Positions 31,287 through 38,909 of a DNA stretch of 52,082 nt are shown here, piece after piece. The stretch's first letter is position 1, and each line of letters opens with the position of its first letter. The position numbers and the translations under genes are program-made. The notes under the pieces are model-generated. The model did not search any database, was not told the origin of the DNA, and worked only from the letters and a program-made list of their open reading frames with translations. Source of the DNA: Prevotellaceae bacterium (GTDB taxonomy: Bacteria; Bacteroidota; Bacteroidia; Bacteroidales; Bacteroidaceae); assembly GCA_022508665.1 (NCBI GenBank), contig JAFLUT010000005.1, forward strand, positions 1 to 52,082. Direction: 5' to 3'.

Positions 31287-32279
31287 TCAATACACTCTAA
31301 ATCCAATAATCTTGCGCACTTCTCTCAGCGTGGCAGCAGCACTTTCCCGTGCTTTCTCCGCCCCCATGCGCGCCACCTTATCCAAAAGTTCCTGATTGCT
31401 CTTATATTCGAGTATGCGCTCACGAATTGGGGCAAGGGTTGCTACAATGTCCTGCGCCAATTGCTTCTTCATGTCGCCATAGCGAATGGTCATGTCATTC
31501 CATTTCTCGTTGAAATAGTCGTATGTCTCTTTTGTAGAGGCTATCTCCATAAGAGTGAAGAGGTTCTGTATCACCTCTGGCTTCTCTTGGTTTGGTTCTG
31601 TTGGGCCAGAATCAGTCACGGCTCTCTTCACCTTCTTTTCAATAGATTTAGCATCTTCATAGAGATATATGCAGTTGCCTTCGCTCTTGCCCATTTTACC
31701 CGACCCGTCCAGTCCGGGGATTTTGATTGCATGGTCGCCAAAATAGAAGTTCTGAGGCTCGGGGAAGAAGTCAACGCCATAGATATTGTTGAAACGTCGT
31801 GCGCACTTGCGAGCCATTTCCATGTTCTGCTCTTGGTCCTTGCCCACAGGCACTTTGTTGGCACGATGCTGAAGAATGTCGGCAGCCATTAAGGTTGGGT
31901 AAGTGAGCAGACCAGCATTCACATTGTCGGGCTGCTTGCGCGCTTTCTCCTTGAATGTCGTCACACGCTCCAATTCGCCAAGGTAGCAATTCATATTAAG
32001 GTAGAGATACAATTCTATTGTCTCGGGAACATCGCTCTGAATGTAGATAGTCGATTTCTCGGGGTCAATGCCGCAGGCAAGGTATTCTGCCAAGATAGTA
32101 CGTGCCGAGTTCTGTATGTCTTCGGGTTTAGGATGCGTTGTGAGGGAATGCCAATCGGCTATGAAGTAGTAGCAGTTGAAGTCTTCCTGCATCTTCACAA
32201 AATTCTGTACTGCTCCGTAATAATTGCCGAGGTGGAGGTTTCCTGTTGGGCGAATGCCACTGAGAACAATCTGTTTCAT
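31287..32279 (-). CDS. trpS: Tryptophan-tRNA ligase
   Basis: A 330-residue class Ic aminoacyl-tRNA synthetase charging tRNA-Trp. The HIGH-type motif is NLHLGNYYGA at residues 14-23, the ATP/tryptophan region has IADWHSLT and LLTYPTLMAADIL, and the KMSKS-type loop is GKMGKSEGN near residue 196. Length and order are canonical. The gene has its own TATCTTTG box in the short gap after the MATE gene. It is followed by the exported Ntn hydrolase, 67 nt downstream, with no functional link. Confidence 0.97.
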   Translation of the reverse strand: MKQIVLSGIRPTGNLHLGNYYGAVQNFVKMQEDFNCYYFIADWHSLTTHPKPEDIQNSARTILAEYLACGIDPEKSTIYIQSDVPETIELYLYLNMNCYLGELERVTTFKEKARKQPDNVNAGLLTYPTLMAADILQHRANKVPVGKDQEQNMEMARKCARRFNNIYGVDFFPEPQNFYFGDHAIKIPGLDGSGKMGKSEGNCIYLYEDAKSIEKKVKRAVTDSGPTEPNQEKPEVIQNLFTLMEIASTKETYDYFNEKWNDMTIRYGDMKKQLAQDIVATLAPIRERILEYKSNQELLDKVARMGAEKARESAAATLREVRKIIGFRVY

Positions 32280-32302
32280 CGTCTTTATGCTTAAATTTTA
32301 TG

Positions 32303-32310
32303 CAAAGATA
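32303..32310 (-). promoter_or_regulatory. -7 box TATCTTTG for trpS
   Basis: TATCTTTG on the minus strand, 23 nt upstream of the trpS ATG and just after the MATE stop codon. Confidence 0.6.
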
Positions 32311-32326
32311 AGCATTTTCGTTCATT

Positions 32327-33670
32327 CTAAATGCGTTTTGCAACCAAATAAATGCAAATGCACATAAATGTCAAGGCTTCGGACAACGGCACGGCAAGCC
32401 ACAAACCGCTATCGCCAATCAACGACGGCAGCAGCAGAAACGACGGCACAATGAGCAGATAGCCACGCAATGCCATGAAAAGAGTAGATGCACGTGCCTG
32501 TTCCAATGCCTGATAATAGCCTATCAGCACAAGATTTAGAGAAAAGAAGATGAAACTCAACGAAAACAGAGGAAAACCATCAACGGCTATCTGATAAGCA
32601 GGAACTGACGGACTGAGGAAGCATCTGATTAGCGGTTGGCAAAAGAACATTCCGAATGCCACAATTGGCAAAGAACAAAGCGTGGCAACAACGACAGAGA
32701 GACGAAATGTGCGACGAATGCGCAGAGAATTGTGCGTGCCATGGTTATAACTGATAATAGGCAACGCCGACTGCGCCACAGCACTGCCGAACATGAATAC
32801 CAGCGGAAAGGTATAGCACGCCACAGAATATGCAGCCACTCCATCCTCGCCCAACCTGCTCATATACATAAAGTTGCCAACAATCATCATGCACGACAAT
32901 GCCGTCTCGCCAATAAAAGTAGAGAAACCAACCTTTATCATATATCCAACATTGCGCATCGTCAGTTTTAGGCTTGTCCGTGACAGTTTCAGCCGATAGA
33001 GCCTCAACGTTTTAGCACGGCAAAGAAGATAGTAAATCGCCATTACTGCACTGACACCACAGGCAATAGAGGTGCCGACAGCAGCCCCCTTGATGCCCAT
33101 TCCGCAAGGAAAGATGAAAAACCAGTCGAGAATGATATTGACCACAGAACCAACAGCATTGGCTATCATAGCGAAATTGGGAGACCCGTCAAGCCGAACA
33201 ATAAAAACGCCAATAATAGATATTATGCAAAATATGAGTGCCGGCATCACATAATAAAGATAATCAATGATATACGGCATCAATCGTTCAGACCCGCCAA
33301 ACATGAAAGCCACTTCACGAGGGAACGCATAAACCAGCGCCGCAACAAGCAACATCAGCACCGTTGCCACAATCACCGCTTGCGTCACATTGATGCAAGC
33401 AGCTTTCTTATTTCCCTGCGACAGATGGATTGCCGCCACAATGCTTGCGCCGCTTCCGAACATCATCGCTATGCCTGTCGAAATCTGAAAGAGAGGCGCC
33501 GCAATGTTGATTGCCGCCAATGCGTCACTGCCAACGCCTTGCCCCACAAAAATGCCGTCAGCCAACGTGACAATGGCCCAAAACAGCAATCCCAACAGCA
33601 TAGGAATAAAAAGTTTCACAAACAATCGGGGAATGTTTGTCCTGCCAAAATCAATGGAATCTCTCTGCAT
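32327..33670 (-). CDS. MATE-family efflux transporter
   Basis: A 447-residue inner-membrane transporter with about 12 hydrophobic helices, in the two six-helix halves of the MATE/NorM fold. Recognisable parts are the N-terminal KLFIPMLLGLLFWAIVTLADGIFVGQGVGSDALAAINIAAPL, GSGASIVAAIHLSQGN and, in the second half, VGFSTFIGETALSCMMIVGNFMYMSRLGEDG. These proteins export cationic drugs or metabolites using a Na+ or H+ gradient. The sequence resembles the DinF/MepA-like branch. It is monocistronic, with its own TACCTTTG box. The substrate is unknown. Confidence 0.9.
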   Translation of the reverse strand: MQRDSIDFGRTNIPRLFVKLFIPMLLGLLFWAIVTLADGIFVGQGVGSDALAAINIAAPLFQISTGIAMMFGSGASIVAAIHLSQGNKKAACINVTQAVIVATVLMLLVAALVYAFPREVAFMFGGSERLMPYIIDYLYYVMPALIFCIISIIGVFIVRLDGSPNFAMIANAVGSVVNIILDWFFIFPCGMGIKGAAVGTSIACGVSAVMAIYYLLCRAKTLRLYRLKLSRTSLKLTMRNVGYMIKVGFSTFIGETALSCMMIVGNFMYMSRLGEDGVAAYSVACYTFPLVFMFGSAVAQSALPIISYNHGTHNSLRIRRTFRLSVVVATLCSLPIVAFGMFFCQPLIRCFLSPSVPAYQIAVDGFPLFSLSFIFFSLNLVLIGYYQALEQARASTLFMALRGYLLIVPSFLLLPSLIGDSGLWLAVPLSEALTFMCICIYLVAKRI

Positions 33671-33699
33671 CGTTTCTCTACGTCTAAATAAATGGGGTG

Positions 33700-33707
33700 C
33701 AAAGGTA
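33700..33707 (-). promoter_or_regulatory. -7 box TACCTTTG for the MATE gene
   Basis: TACCTTTG on the minus strand, 29 nt upstream of the ATG at 33670. Confidence 0.6.
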
Positions 33708-33787
33708 GCACTTTTTCATTTATTATAGAATTTTATAGGCACTTATTTCTCACATCCATACGCTTTGCGATGATGCGCAAGCAATGC

Positions 33788-35032
33788 TCACTTTACCCTA
33801 ATCTTTACGGGGTGGTCAATACTCCCCTTCCACTCCTCTAACGAGGCGAACCACTCCGTTGCCGAATGGTAGCCCTTGTCCTCCTTGTCTGCACAGAAAC
33901 TGACATAATAGCGGATTGCGGCATCTTTGCCTGCATTGAGAACATACAGATAGTTTAGTTCATCTTCTTTAGCCTCCACAATATATTCCGTCGGCACATA
34001 CACCGCCAAACCCACCGGCTCGGGAGGCCATTGCTGCTTCTTGCCCATGTCGGGATAGTCGCATCCCCATGAGGCGGCGATGCCGTCGGCACGCAAGATG
34101 CCCTCTGACTGATGCCCACGGCGCACCGAGTCGTCGGCTGTCACACCCACTTTCTGAACGCCAGTACAGAAAGGTTTGTCAAGCATTTTATCAAATATGA
34201 CGTCGACCTTCAAGTCACGGTGGCCAGCATAGAGAGAGTAATACTGGTGCATATTATATAATGTGCCATCCTCAGCCTTCGTCCCAAGGTCATACACCTC
34301 CACCACTGTTCGCAACGCCCCAGCCGTCACCACTCTCTGCCCTCTCACCTTCACATCTGTCCAGTTCTCGGGTTTGCCGTCTTTCCAGTCCTTGAACGAG
34401 CCGCACCCAATGGCATTGCCAGCCCACAGCACATCCACTCCATAGCCTTCAGCCAACTGCTCCACCGAGGTATAAAACTGCGTTTCGGGCAATTCTATCC
34501 GCCTAAACTTCTTGCCATAGAGGTCGATGTTCTGCCTATGGTCGAAATATATTCTGTAGCCCGTCAGTTCCGACTCTATCGTAATGCCATGCATATAGAT
34601 GTCGTTGAAGAGGAAACTGCTGCCCGACGCCTCAACTTTCATCACATCGGGATGCTTGTCCTGCTTGTCACGGATTTGAAGGGCGGTGTAGATGCGTGGC
34701 TCTACACGGCTCTCCGTCTCTTTCGCCAGCAGTTCCACATCAAACACTTGTGTCTCACCTGCCTTTATGTCTGCAAGGAAAAACACCTCATCCACCAGCA
34801 AATCTCCGTCCATATCGTCCAACTGGCACGGCACTTCCCTGCCCTGCAAGGTCACTTTCGCCCCTCGCACTTCAAAGCCTATCTTTTTGACCTCCGACAA
34901 TTTTACCGTCACGGGGTCATTCACTTTGTCCACGCTCCAATCATTCGTGACTGTCACTCGCACTGTTTTCACTTGTGCCGATGCCACCAACGCCCACAGC
35001 AACACCGCCAATAAAAGAACCGATTTTTTCAT
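33788..35032 (-). CDS. DUF4861 family secreted protein
   Basis: A 414-residue exported protein with a signal peptide (MKKSVLLLAVLLWALVASAQ). The sequence matches the DUF4861 family as I recall it. An N-terminal Ig-like part (VTVTNDWSVDKVNDPVTVKL) is followed by a carbohydrate-associated beta-sandwich core (YRIYFDHRQNIDLYGKK, ELPETQFYTSVEQLAEGYGVDVLWAGNAIGCG). DUF4861 proteins in Bacteroidetes are often encoded with pectin or rhamnogalacturonan degradation genes. No such genes are near, so the role is open. It has its own promoter, and no SusC/SusD pair or other glycan enzyme lies close by. Confidence 0.75.
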   Translation of the reverse strand: MKKSVLLLAVLLWALVASAQVKTVRVTVTNDWSVDKVNDPVTVKLSEVKKIGFEVRGAKVTLQGREVPCQLDDMDGDLLVDEVFFLADIKAGETQVFDVELLAKETESRVEPRIYTALQIRDKQDKHPDVMKVEASGSSFLFNDIYMHGITIESELTGYRIYFDHRQNIDLYGKKFRRIELPETQFYTSVEQLAEGYGVDVLWAGNAIGCGSFKDWKDGKPENWTDVKVRGQRVVTAGALRTVVEVYDLGTKAEDGTLYNMHQYYSLYAGHRDLKVDVIFDKMLDKPFCTGVQKVGVTADDSVRRGHQSEGILRADGIAASWGCDYPDMGKKQQWPPEPVGLAVYVPTEYIVEAKEDELNYLYVLNAGKDAAIRYYVSFCADKEDKGYHSATEWFASLEEWKGSIDHPVKIRVK

Positions 35033-35055
35033 TTCTCATCCTCCTTTGCCATGCA

Positions 35056-35063
35056 CAAAGATA
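35056..35063 (-). promoter_or_regulatory. -7 box TATCTTTG for the DUF4861 gene
   Basis: TATCTTTG on the minus strand, 23 nt upstream of the ATG at 35032. Confidence 0.6.
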
Positions 35064-35117
35064 GGGGAAAATCCCTACACCGCAAAGAAATCCCTACAAT
35101 TATTATCGTTTTTCCCA

Positions 35118-35149
35118 TTTGCGAGTTTCAAATTAATGCACTAACTTTG
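35118..35149 (+). promoter_or_regulatory. Promoter of the Tyr-rich lipoprotein
   Basis: TTTG (35118-35121) and TAACTTTG (35142-35149) are separated by 20 bp, about 50 nt upstream of the ATG at 35200. Confidence 0.75.
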
Positions 35150-35199
35150 CAAACATCAAACAAAGAAAGCAAAGACAAAACCATAAAACACTATAAGTT

Positions 35200-35793
35200 A
35201 TGAAAAAGTCCATTACACTATTATGCACTATCGCAACACTGGCTATATGCTTCACATTCACATCGTGCATGAATGAAGACGTTGGAGAATCTATCGTTCT
35301 TTCAGGGCAATGGAGAGGTGACTGGGGAATGTACTATGAATTTCCAGACCGTTACGGTCGCATATACAGATACGACTCTTTCGACACCGACATAGTGTTC
35401 TATCCCCAATATGACTATGCTACTTATGGCTACGGCTACCAAGTAGACTGGTATGACTACGGTCCTTACGAAAGACTTAGTTTCCGCTTCACATGGCGCA
35501 TAGACAACGGCATTGTCCGCATCTACTACCCCGGCTATCCAGAGTACGACACCTACATACGCTCCTACCGTCTTGACAACGACTATTTTTCGGGCTACAT
35601 TGGCGACAGCAGCACACGATTCCGTCTCAGCAAAATCAGAGACTACTATGACTGGAGTTACTACTACAACTATGACTACCACCAATGGGAATGGGGCTAC
35701 TATTACGGCAAAACACGCAGTGCTGACAGCGAAGAAACAACCGTATCACCTGACGCACAAATCATAAAGATAGGCAACAGATATACGGAATGA
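35200..35793 (+). CDS. Tyrosine-rich lipoprotein of unknown function
   Basis: A 197-residue lipoprotein with a lipobox FTSC (Cys ~23), so probably anchored in the outer membrane. The mature part is extremely rich in Tyr, Asp and Arg, for example DRYGRIYRYDSF, YPQYDYATYGYGYQVDWYDYG and DYYDWSYYYNYDYHQWEWGYYYG. Tyr makes up about 20% of the protein by eye. Alternating aromatic/charged residues suggest beta strands. Early GQWRGDWGMYYEF and the late RFRLSKI resemble a small lipocalin- or calycin-type barrel, but I do not recognise a family. It has a perfect promoter and its own bidirectional terminator. Confidence 0.8.
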   Translation: MKKSITLLCTIATLAICFTFTSCMNEDVGESIVLSGQWRGDWGMYYEFPDRYGRIYRYDSFDTDIVFYPQYDYATYGYGYQVDWYDYGPYERLSFRFTWRIDNGIVRIYYPGYPEYDTYIRSYRLDNDYFSGYIGDSSTRFRLSKIRDYYDWSYYYNYDYHQWEWGYYYGKTRSADSEETTVSPDAQIIKIGNRYTE

Positions 35794-35834
35794 CAAAGAG
35801 TGATGACGAGGCAATAGACACACGGCACAACAAA

Positions 35835-35865
35835 AAATGTGGAGGCATGGGAAACCTCCACATTT
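35835..35865. terminator. Bidirectional terminator
   Basis: AAATGTGGAGG and CCTCCACATTT form a perfect 11-bp stem with a 9-nt loop, between convergent genes. Confidence 0.85.
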
Positions 35866-35883
35866 CTTATTATAGACACTTTC

Positions 35884-36507
35884 CTATCCCTTCAGCACAT
35901 ACACCTTAGTGCTTCTCACGCCCTCATGCCCTATGCCAGTGGAAGCGTCTTCGCTAAATTTGCGGAGTTCTATGCTCGCCACACTTCGGCTCTGCCCAGT
36001 CATCTTGGCATAGGTAGCCACTCGGATATAGGCATGCTCTTTCAGATAATTTTTGAGCATGGCGAGACGCTCATCGGCAGTGGTCTTCACCTCGGCTATC
36101 TCTGAAACGTCGCCCACTTTCTCCAGCACGATACGCTTTTTCAAGTCACGCACCCAGTCACGGTCAGCGCTGAACGTTATCTTCTTGATAGTCACATCGT
36201 TTGTGTTGTAGCGGTCTTCGCCGCTCTTTATCTCCTCAGCCTTCACTCCGTCTTTCATTCCCAATGAGATATAGAACACTCCGAGACCATCGACCTTTAC
36301 GGAATGACCAATCTCAATGTAACTGGTCAGTCTATCGACGAGACCTTCAATTACGCCACGGGTTGTTCCGGCATTGAAGCCCGTCAGATTTGCTATTTCC
36401 TTTACGAGTTCGTCCGTACTGATGACAGGGAAATGGTCTGCCTTCGGATAAACCTTGCGCTTGCCCTCTCCTGAGAGGTCTGGCAGTTCTCTGAATTTGT
36501 ACTGCAT
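35884..36507 (-). CDS. HU-HIG family DNA-binding protein with extra C-terminal domain
   Basis: A 207-residue protein. The central region ISTDELVKEIANLTGFNAGTTRGVIEGLVDRLTSYIEIGHSVKVDGLGVFYISL (residues ~30-82) has the HU/IHF core in the Bacteroidetes HU-HIG version; HU proteins bend and compact DNA. An extra C-terminal segment (from ~130) reads RLAMLKNYLKEHAYIRVATYAKMTGQSRSVASIELRKF. It looks like a winged or helix-turn-helix module, ending in RSTKVYVLKG. The start MQYKFRELPDL at 36507 is chosen since the -7 box lies at 36561; the frame is open upstream but would cross the promoter. Possible nucleoid-associated regulator; targets unknown. Confidence 0.82.
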   Translation of the reverse strand: MQYKFRELPDLSGEGKRKVYPKADHFPVISTDELVKEIANLTGFNAGTTRGVIEGLVDRLTSYIEIGHSVKVDGLGVFYISLGMKDGVKAEEIKSGEDRYNTNDVTIKKITFSADRDWVRDLKKRIVLEKVGDVSEIAEVKTTADERLAMLKNYLKEHAYIRVATYAKMTGQSRSVASIELRKFSEDASTGIGHEGVRSTKVYVLKG

Positions 36508-36560
36508 AATTCTGTTTTGATTTTTAAGTGATGTTGATAAAAGCCAATGTCTTTCATGGG

Positions 36561-36568
36561 CAAAGATA
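36561..36568 (-). promoter_or_regulatory. -7 box TATCTTTG for the HU-like gene
   Basis: TATCTTTG on the minus strand. It lies between the palindromic repeat and the gene and decides the start at 36507. Confidence 0.6.
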
Positions 36569-36602
36569 AGCATTATAAACCGATTGGCAAAACTGAGACT
36601 GA

Positions 36603-36686
36603 TAAAATATAAGTTATATTTTATAAAACATAGGTTAAATTTTGATAAATATAAGTTTAATTTTATAAAATATAACTTATATTTTA
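36603..36686. repeat. AT-rich palindromic repeat, copy B
   Basis: Same four-unit organisation as the 16245 copy (22, 22, 20 and 21 bp). The outer arms AAAATATAAGTTATATTTTA and the distal partner are perfectly complementary over 25 bp, though they differ from copy A at two positions per arm. It lies just upstream of the HU-like promoter. Confidence 0.8.
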
Positions 36687-36738
36687 AGAATGCACACGGC
36701 TGAGAGGGGATATGGATGCTGATTTATGCCCGAAATAA

Positions 36739-37056
36739 TTATTGAGCGTCATCCATGTCGCCCGACCGCTCTGCCCCGTCTGGCTTAGCCCTTTTCCTGT
36801 GTTTTTTAAGCCGTTTTATTCCTTCTGCACCTAAAATTGTCAAACCACCATACTGGGCGGTTTTGGCAAGTCCGAAGAAAAGAACCCACAATGCGCCTTT
36901 CAGCGATGTGCTGATGGGCAATGCCATTTGGGCAAAGGAAATGATGTAGAATGGGATGCATGCGGTCAGAACGATTACTCCCGTGCGAAAAGAAAGTTTG
37001 GAAAGGCGGGTACTGACCGCCTTTCCAAATTGTTGAAAGAATGTTCTGACATTCAT
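36739..37056 (-). CDS. Small two-helix membrane protein, unknown
   Basis: A 105-residue protein. Residues ~24-45 (TGVIVLTACIPFYIISFAQMAL) and ~52-72 (ALWVLFFGLAKTAQYGGLTIL) form two hydrophobic helices. The C-terminus is strongly basic (KRLKKHRKRAK) and then acidic (GDMDDAQ), suggesting a cytosolic tail. The ATG at 37056 is preferred to a start 15 codons upstream, which lacks a plausible signal. I do not recognise a family with certainty; similar short proteins occur in Bacteroides. It lies 78 nt downstream of rfbA and may be co-transcribed with it. Confidence 0.62.
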   Translation of the reverse strand: MNVRTFFQQFGKAVSTRLSKLSFRTGVIVLTACIPFYIISFAQMALPISTSLKGALWVLFFGLAKTAQYGGLTILGAEGIKRLKKHRKRAKPDGAERSGDMDDAQ

Positions 37057-37133
37057 TATATAAATGTTATTTTCGAGAGTATAAAAACGTGATTTACGCA
37101 AGTATATAAAAGCGATTTACGCAAGGAGGCAAA

Positions 37134-38030
37134 TCACTCCTCCACGTCGCCGAAATAGTTGGTATCTGCCAATTTGAGGAGATACTGCCCATACTGGTTT
37201 TTTATCATCGGCTGAGCCAACTGGCGCAGTTGGTCGGTCGTTATCCACCCTTGGCGATAGGCGATGCCTTCGAGGCATGCTATTTTCAGACCTGTGCGTT
37301 TTTCAAGAACTTCTATGAATGTTGACGCTTCGGAGAGAGAGTCGTGTGTGCCTGTGTCGAGCCATGCGAAGCCTCGTCCGAGGAGTTGCACTTTGAGGTT
37401 ATGCTCGTTCAGAAACTCTTGGTTCACTGTTGTTATCTCCAATTCGCCACGTGCCGACGGCTTTATGTTCTTCGCAATCTCCACAACCTTGTTTGGATAG
37501 AAATACAGTCCTACGACGGCATAGTTGCTCTTTGGGTGCTGCGGCTTCTCCTCGATAGAGAGACAGTTGCCCTCTTTGTCGAACTCGGCAACGCCGTAAC
37601 GCTCTGGGTCTTGCACCCAGTAGCCGAAGACGCTTGCCTTTCCCTTTTCGGCATTGGCAACGCACTCTTTCAGCATGCCCGAAAAGCCACGTCCGTGGAA
37701 GATGTTATCGCCCAGCACGAGGCACACGTCATCGTCGCCAATGAACTTCTCGCCAATGATGAAAGCCTGCGCAAGTCCGTCGGGAGAGGGCTGCTCGGCA
37801 TACTCGAACCGCACTCCGTAATCCGAACCGTCGCCAAGCAGACGCTTGAATCCCGGCAGGTCGTAAGGAGTGGAGATAATGAGTATCTCCTTTATGCCAG
37901 CCAGCATCAGCACAGATATTGGGTAATAAACCATTGGCTTGTCGAAGATTGGGATGAGTTGCTTGCTCACTCCTTTTGTTATGGGATACAGACGTGTACC
38001 CGAACCGCCTGCGAGAACTATTCCTTTCAT
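37134..38030 (-). CDS. rfbA: Glucose-1-phosphate thymidylyltransferase
   Basis: RfbA couples dTTP and glucose-1-phosphate to dTDP-glucose, the first step of dTDP-rhamnose synthesis, in the cytosol. The 298-residue length is typical. The N-terminal nucleotide-binding signature is [33 protein letters not shown]. Next come [19 protein letters not shown], the acceptor-side [14 protein letters not shown] and the DTGTHDSL segment. rfbB, rfbC and rfbD are not adjacent, so the other steps must be encoded elsewhere. It has its own TAATTTTG promoter box. Confidence 0.97.
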   Translation of the reverse strand: MKGIVLAGGSGTRLYPITKGVSKQLIPIFDKPMVYYPISVLMLAGIKEILIISTPYDLPGFKRLLGDGSDYGVRFEYAEQPSPDGLAQAFIIGEKFIGDDDVCLVLGDNIFHGRGFSGMLKECVANAEKGKASVFGYWVQDPERYGVAEFDKEGNCLSIEEKPQHPKSNYAVVGLYFYPNKVVEIAKNIKPSARGELEITTVNQEFLNEHNLKVQLLGRGFAWLDTGTHDSLSEASTFIEVLEKRTGLKIACLEGIAYRQGWITTDQLRQLAQPMIKNQYGQYLLKLADTNYFGDVEE

Positions 38031-38114
38031 TGTTGTCCTTTTTAGATTACATGCGCCACACCATTCCTGCCCAAGTATATCCTATCACTCCAATGGCAGA
38101 ATGGGAACATAGTG

Positions 38115-38122
38115 CAAAATTA
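38115..38122 (-). promoter_or_regulatory. -7 box TAATTTTG for rfbA
   Basis: TAATTTTG on the minus strand, 84 nt upstream of the rfbA ATG. Confidence 0.5.
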
Positions 38123-38211
38123 CTAAAAACTGTCAAATGTCGCAACTTTTAGCCTATCTTTTTCACACATTACTCACCAAGTCACACATCCTCTACCCTT
38201 TTGCCTCACTG

Positions 38212-38243
38212 ACAAAAAGTCCCCACGCAATCACTGCGTGGGG
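38212..38243 (-). terminator. Terminator of the orphan transcript
   Basis: CCCCACGCA and TGCGTGGGG form a perfect 9-bp stem with a 5-nt loop. On the minus strand it is followed by ACTTTTTG. Confidence 0.75.
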
Positions 38244-38747
38244 TACTCCATAAAATATTTATTAACCAGATAAAGCACGGTGTCTCACGACATGCTCATG
38301 CGCTTGTTTCTTAAATGGAAAAAATTGCGTTCTTTGCCAAACACACTCCATCGCACGCATCATCACACGCTACTTATCCTTAGGCATTTGCCCCAAATGT
38401 TTTAGTGTATAGACACAAAAAAAGTGGAGAATCTTTTGCTCGTCCACTCTTTGAGGTCTTCGCTACCTAATTACATTGAACGAGCAACGAAAAACCTCCA
38501 CATTGATGATATATTCACTGGCATTTACTCTAAACAATGACCACACAATCCATGCTGTCATGCTAAAGAAATGCATTGTTTCTTCATCATCCAATGCGGT
38601 ATTTATCGCTGCATGTCCTTGTATGTAATCTGAAAGTTGCGAAGTTTCAAAGAGTCAAGAACAAGCGCCAATAAACGCCATTACTATATGTCTGTCACCT
38701 TTTTCACCGCCCTCTGCCCTGTCAGCATAAGTCCAGTTTCCAATTTG
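38244..38747 (-). ncRNA. Orphan transcription unit: candidate sRNA or decayed gene
   Basis: A near-perfect promoter at 38754-38785 drives leftward transcription into a stretch with terminator-like hairpins at ~38416 and ~38212. It holds no intact gene. One minus-strand frame is open for about 63 codons (roughly 38660-38470), reading ...LSDYIQGHAAINTALDDEE, TMHFFSMTAWIVWSLFRV and NASEYIINVEVF. It looks protein-like but lacks an ATG at its head, and stops interrupt it upstream. Either a regulatory RNA, a degraded gene, or a dispersed element. The rest of 38031-38909 shows no gene. Confidence 0.45.
38416..38448 (-). terminator. Internal terminator-like hairpin
   Basis: Minus strand: AGTGGA...TCCACT with a 14-nt interior, followed by TTTTTTT. 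Confidence 0.5.
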
Positions 38748-38753
38748 ACATGG

Positions 38754-38785
38754 CAAAGATAAACACTTTCTAACTATGTGCCAAA
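38754..38785 (-). promoter_or_regulatory. Promoter of the orphan transcript
   Basis: On the minus strand TTTG (38785-38782) and TATCTTTG (38761-38754) are separated by 20 bp, an exact consensus match, yet no gene follows. Confidence 0.7.
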
Positions 38786-38909
38786 CTTTTCAACGTTTTT
38801 TATACAAAAAGGAACGGCATGAGATAAACTCGCTGCCGTCCCTTGGTATGATTGCCCTATGGAGTTATCGCAACTGAGGGCAATCGCTAACAAAGAAATA
38901 TAATAATAA

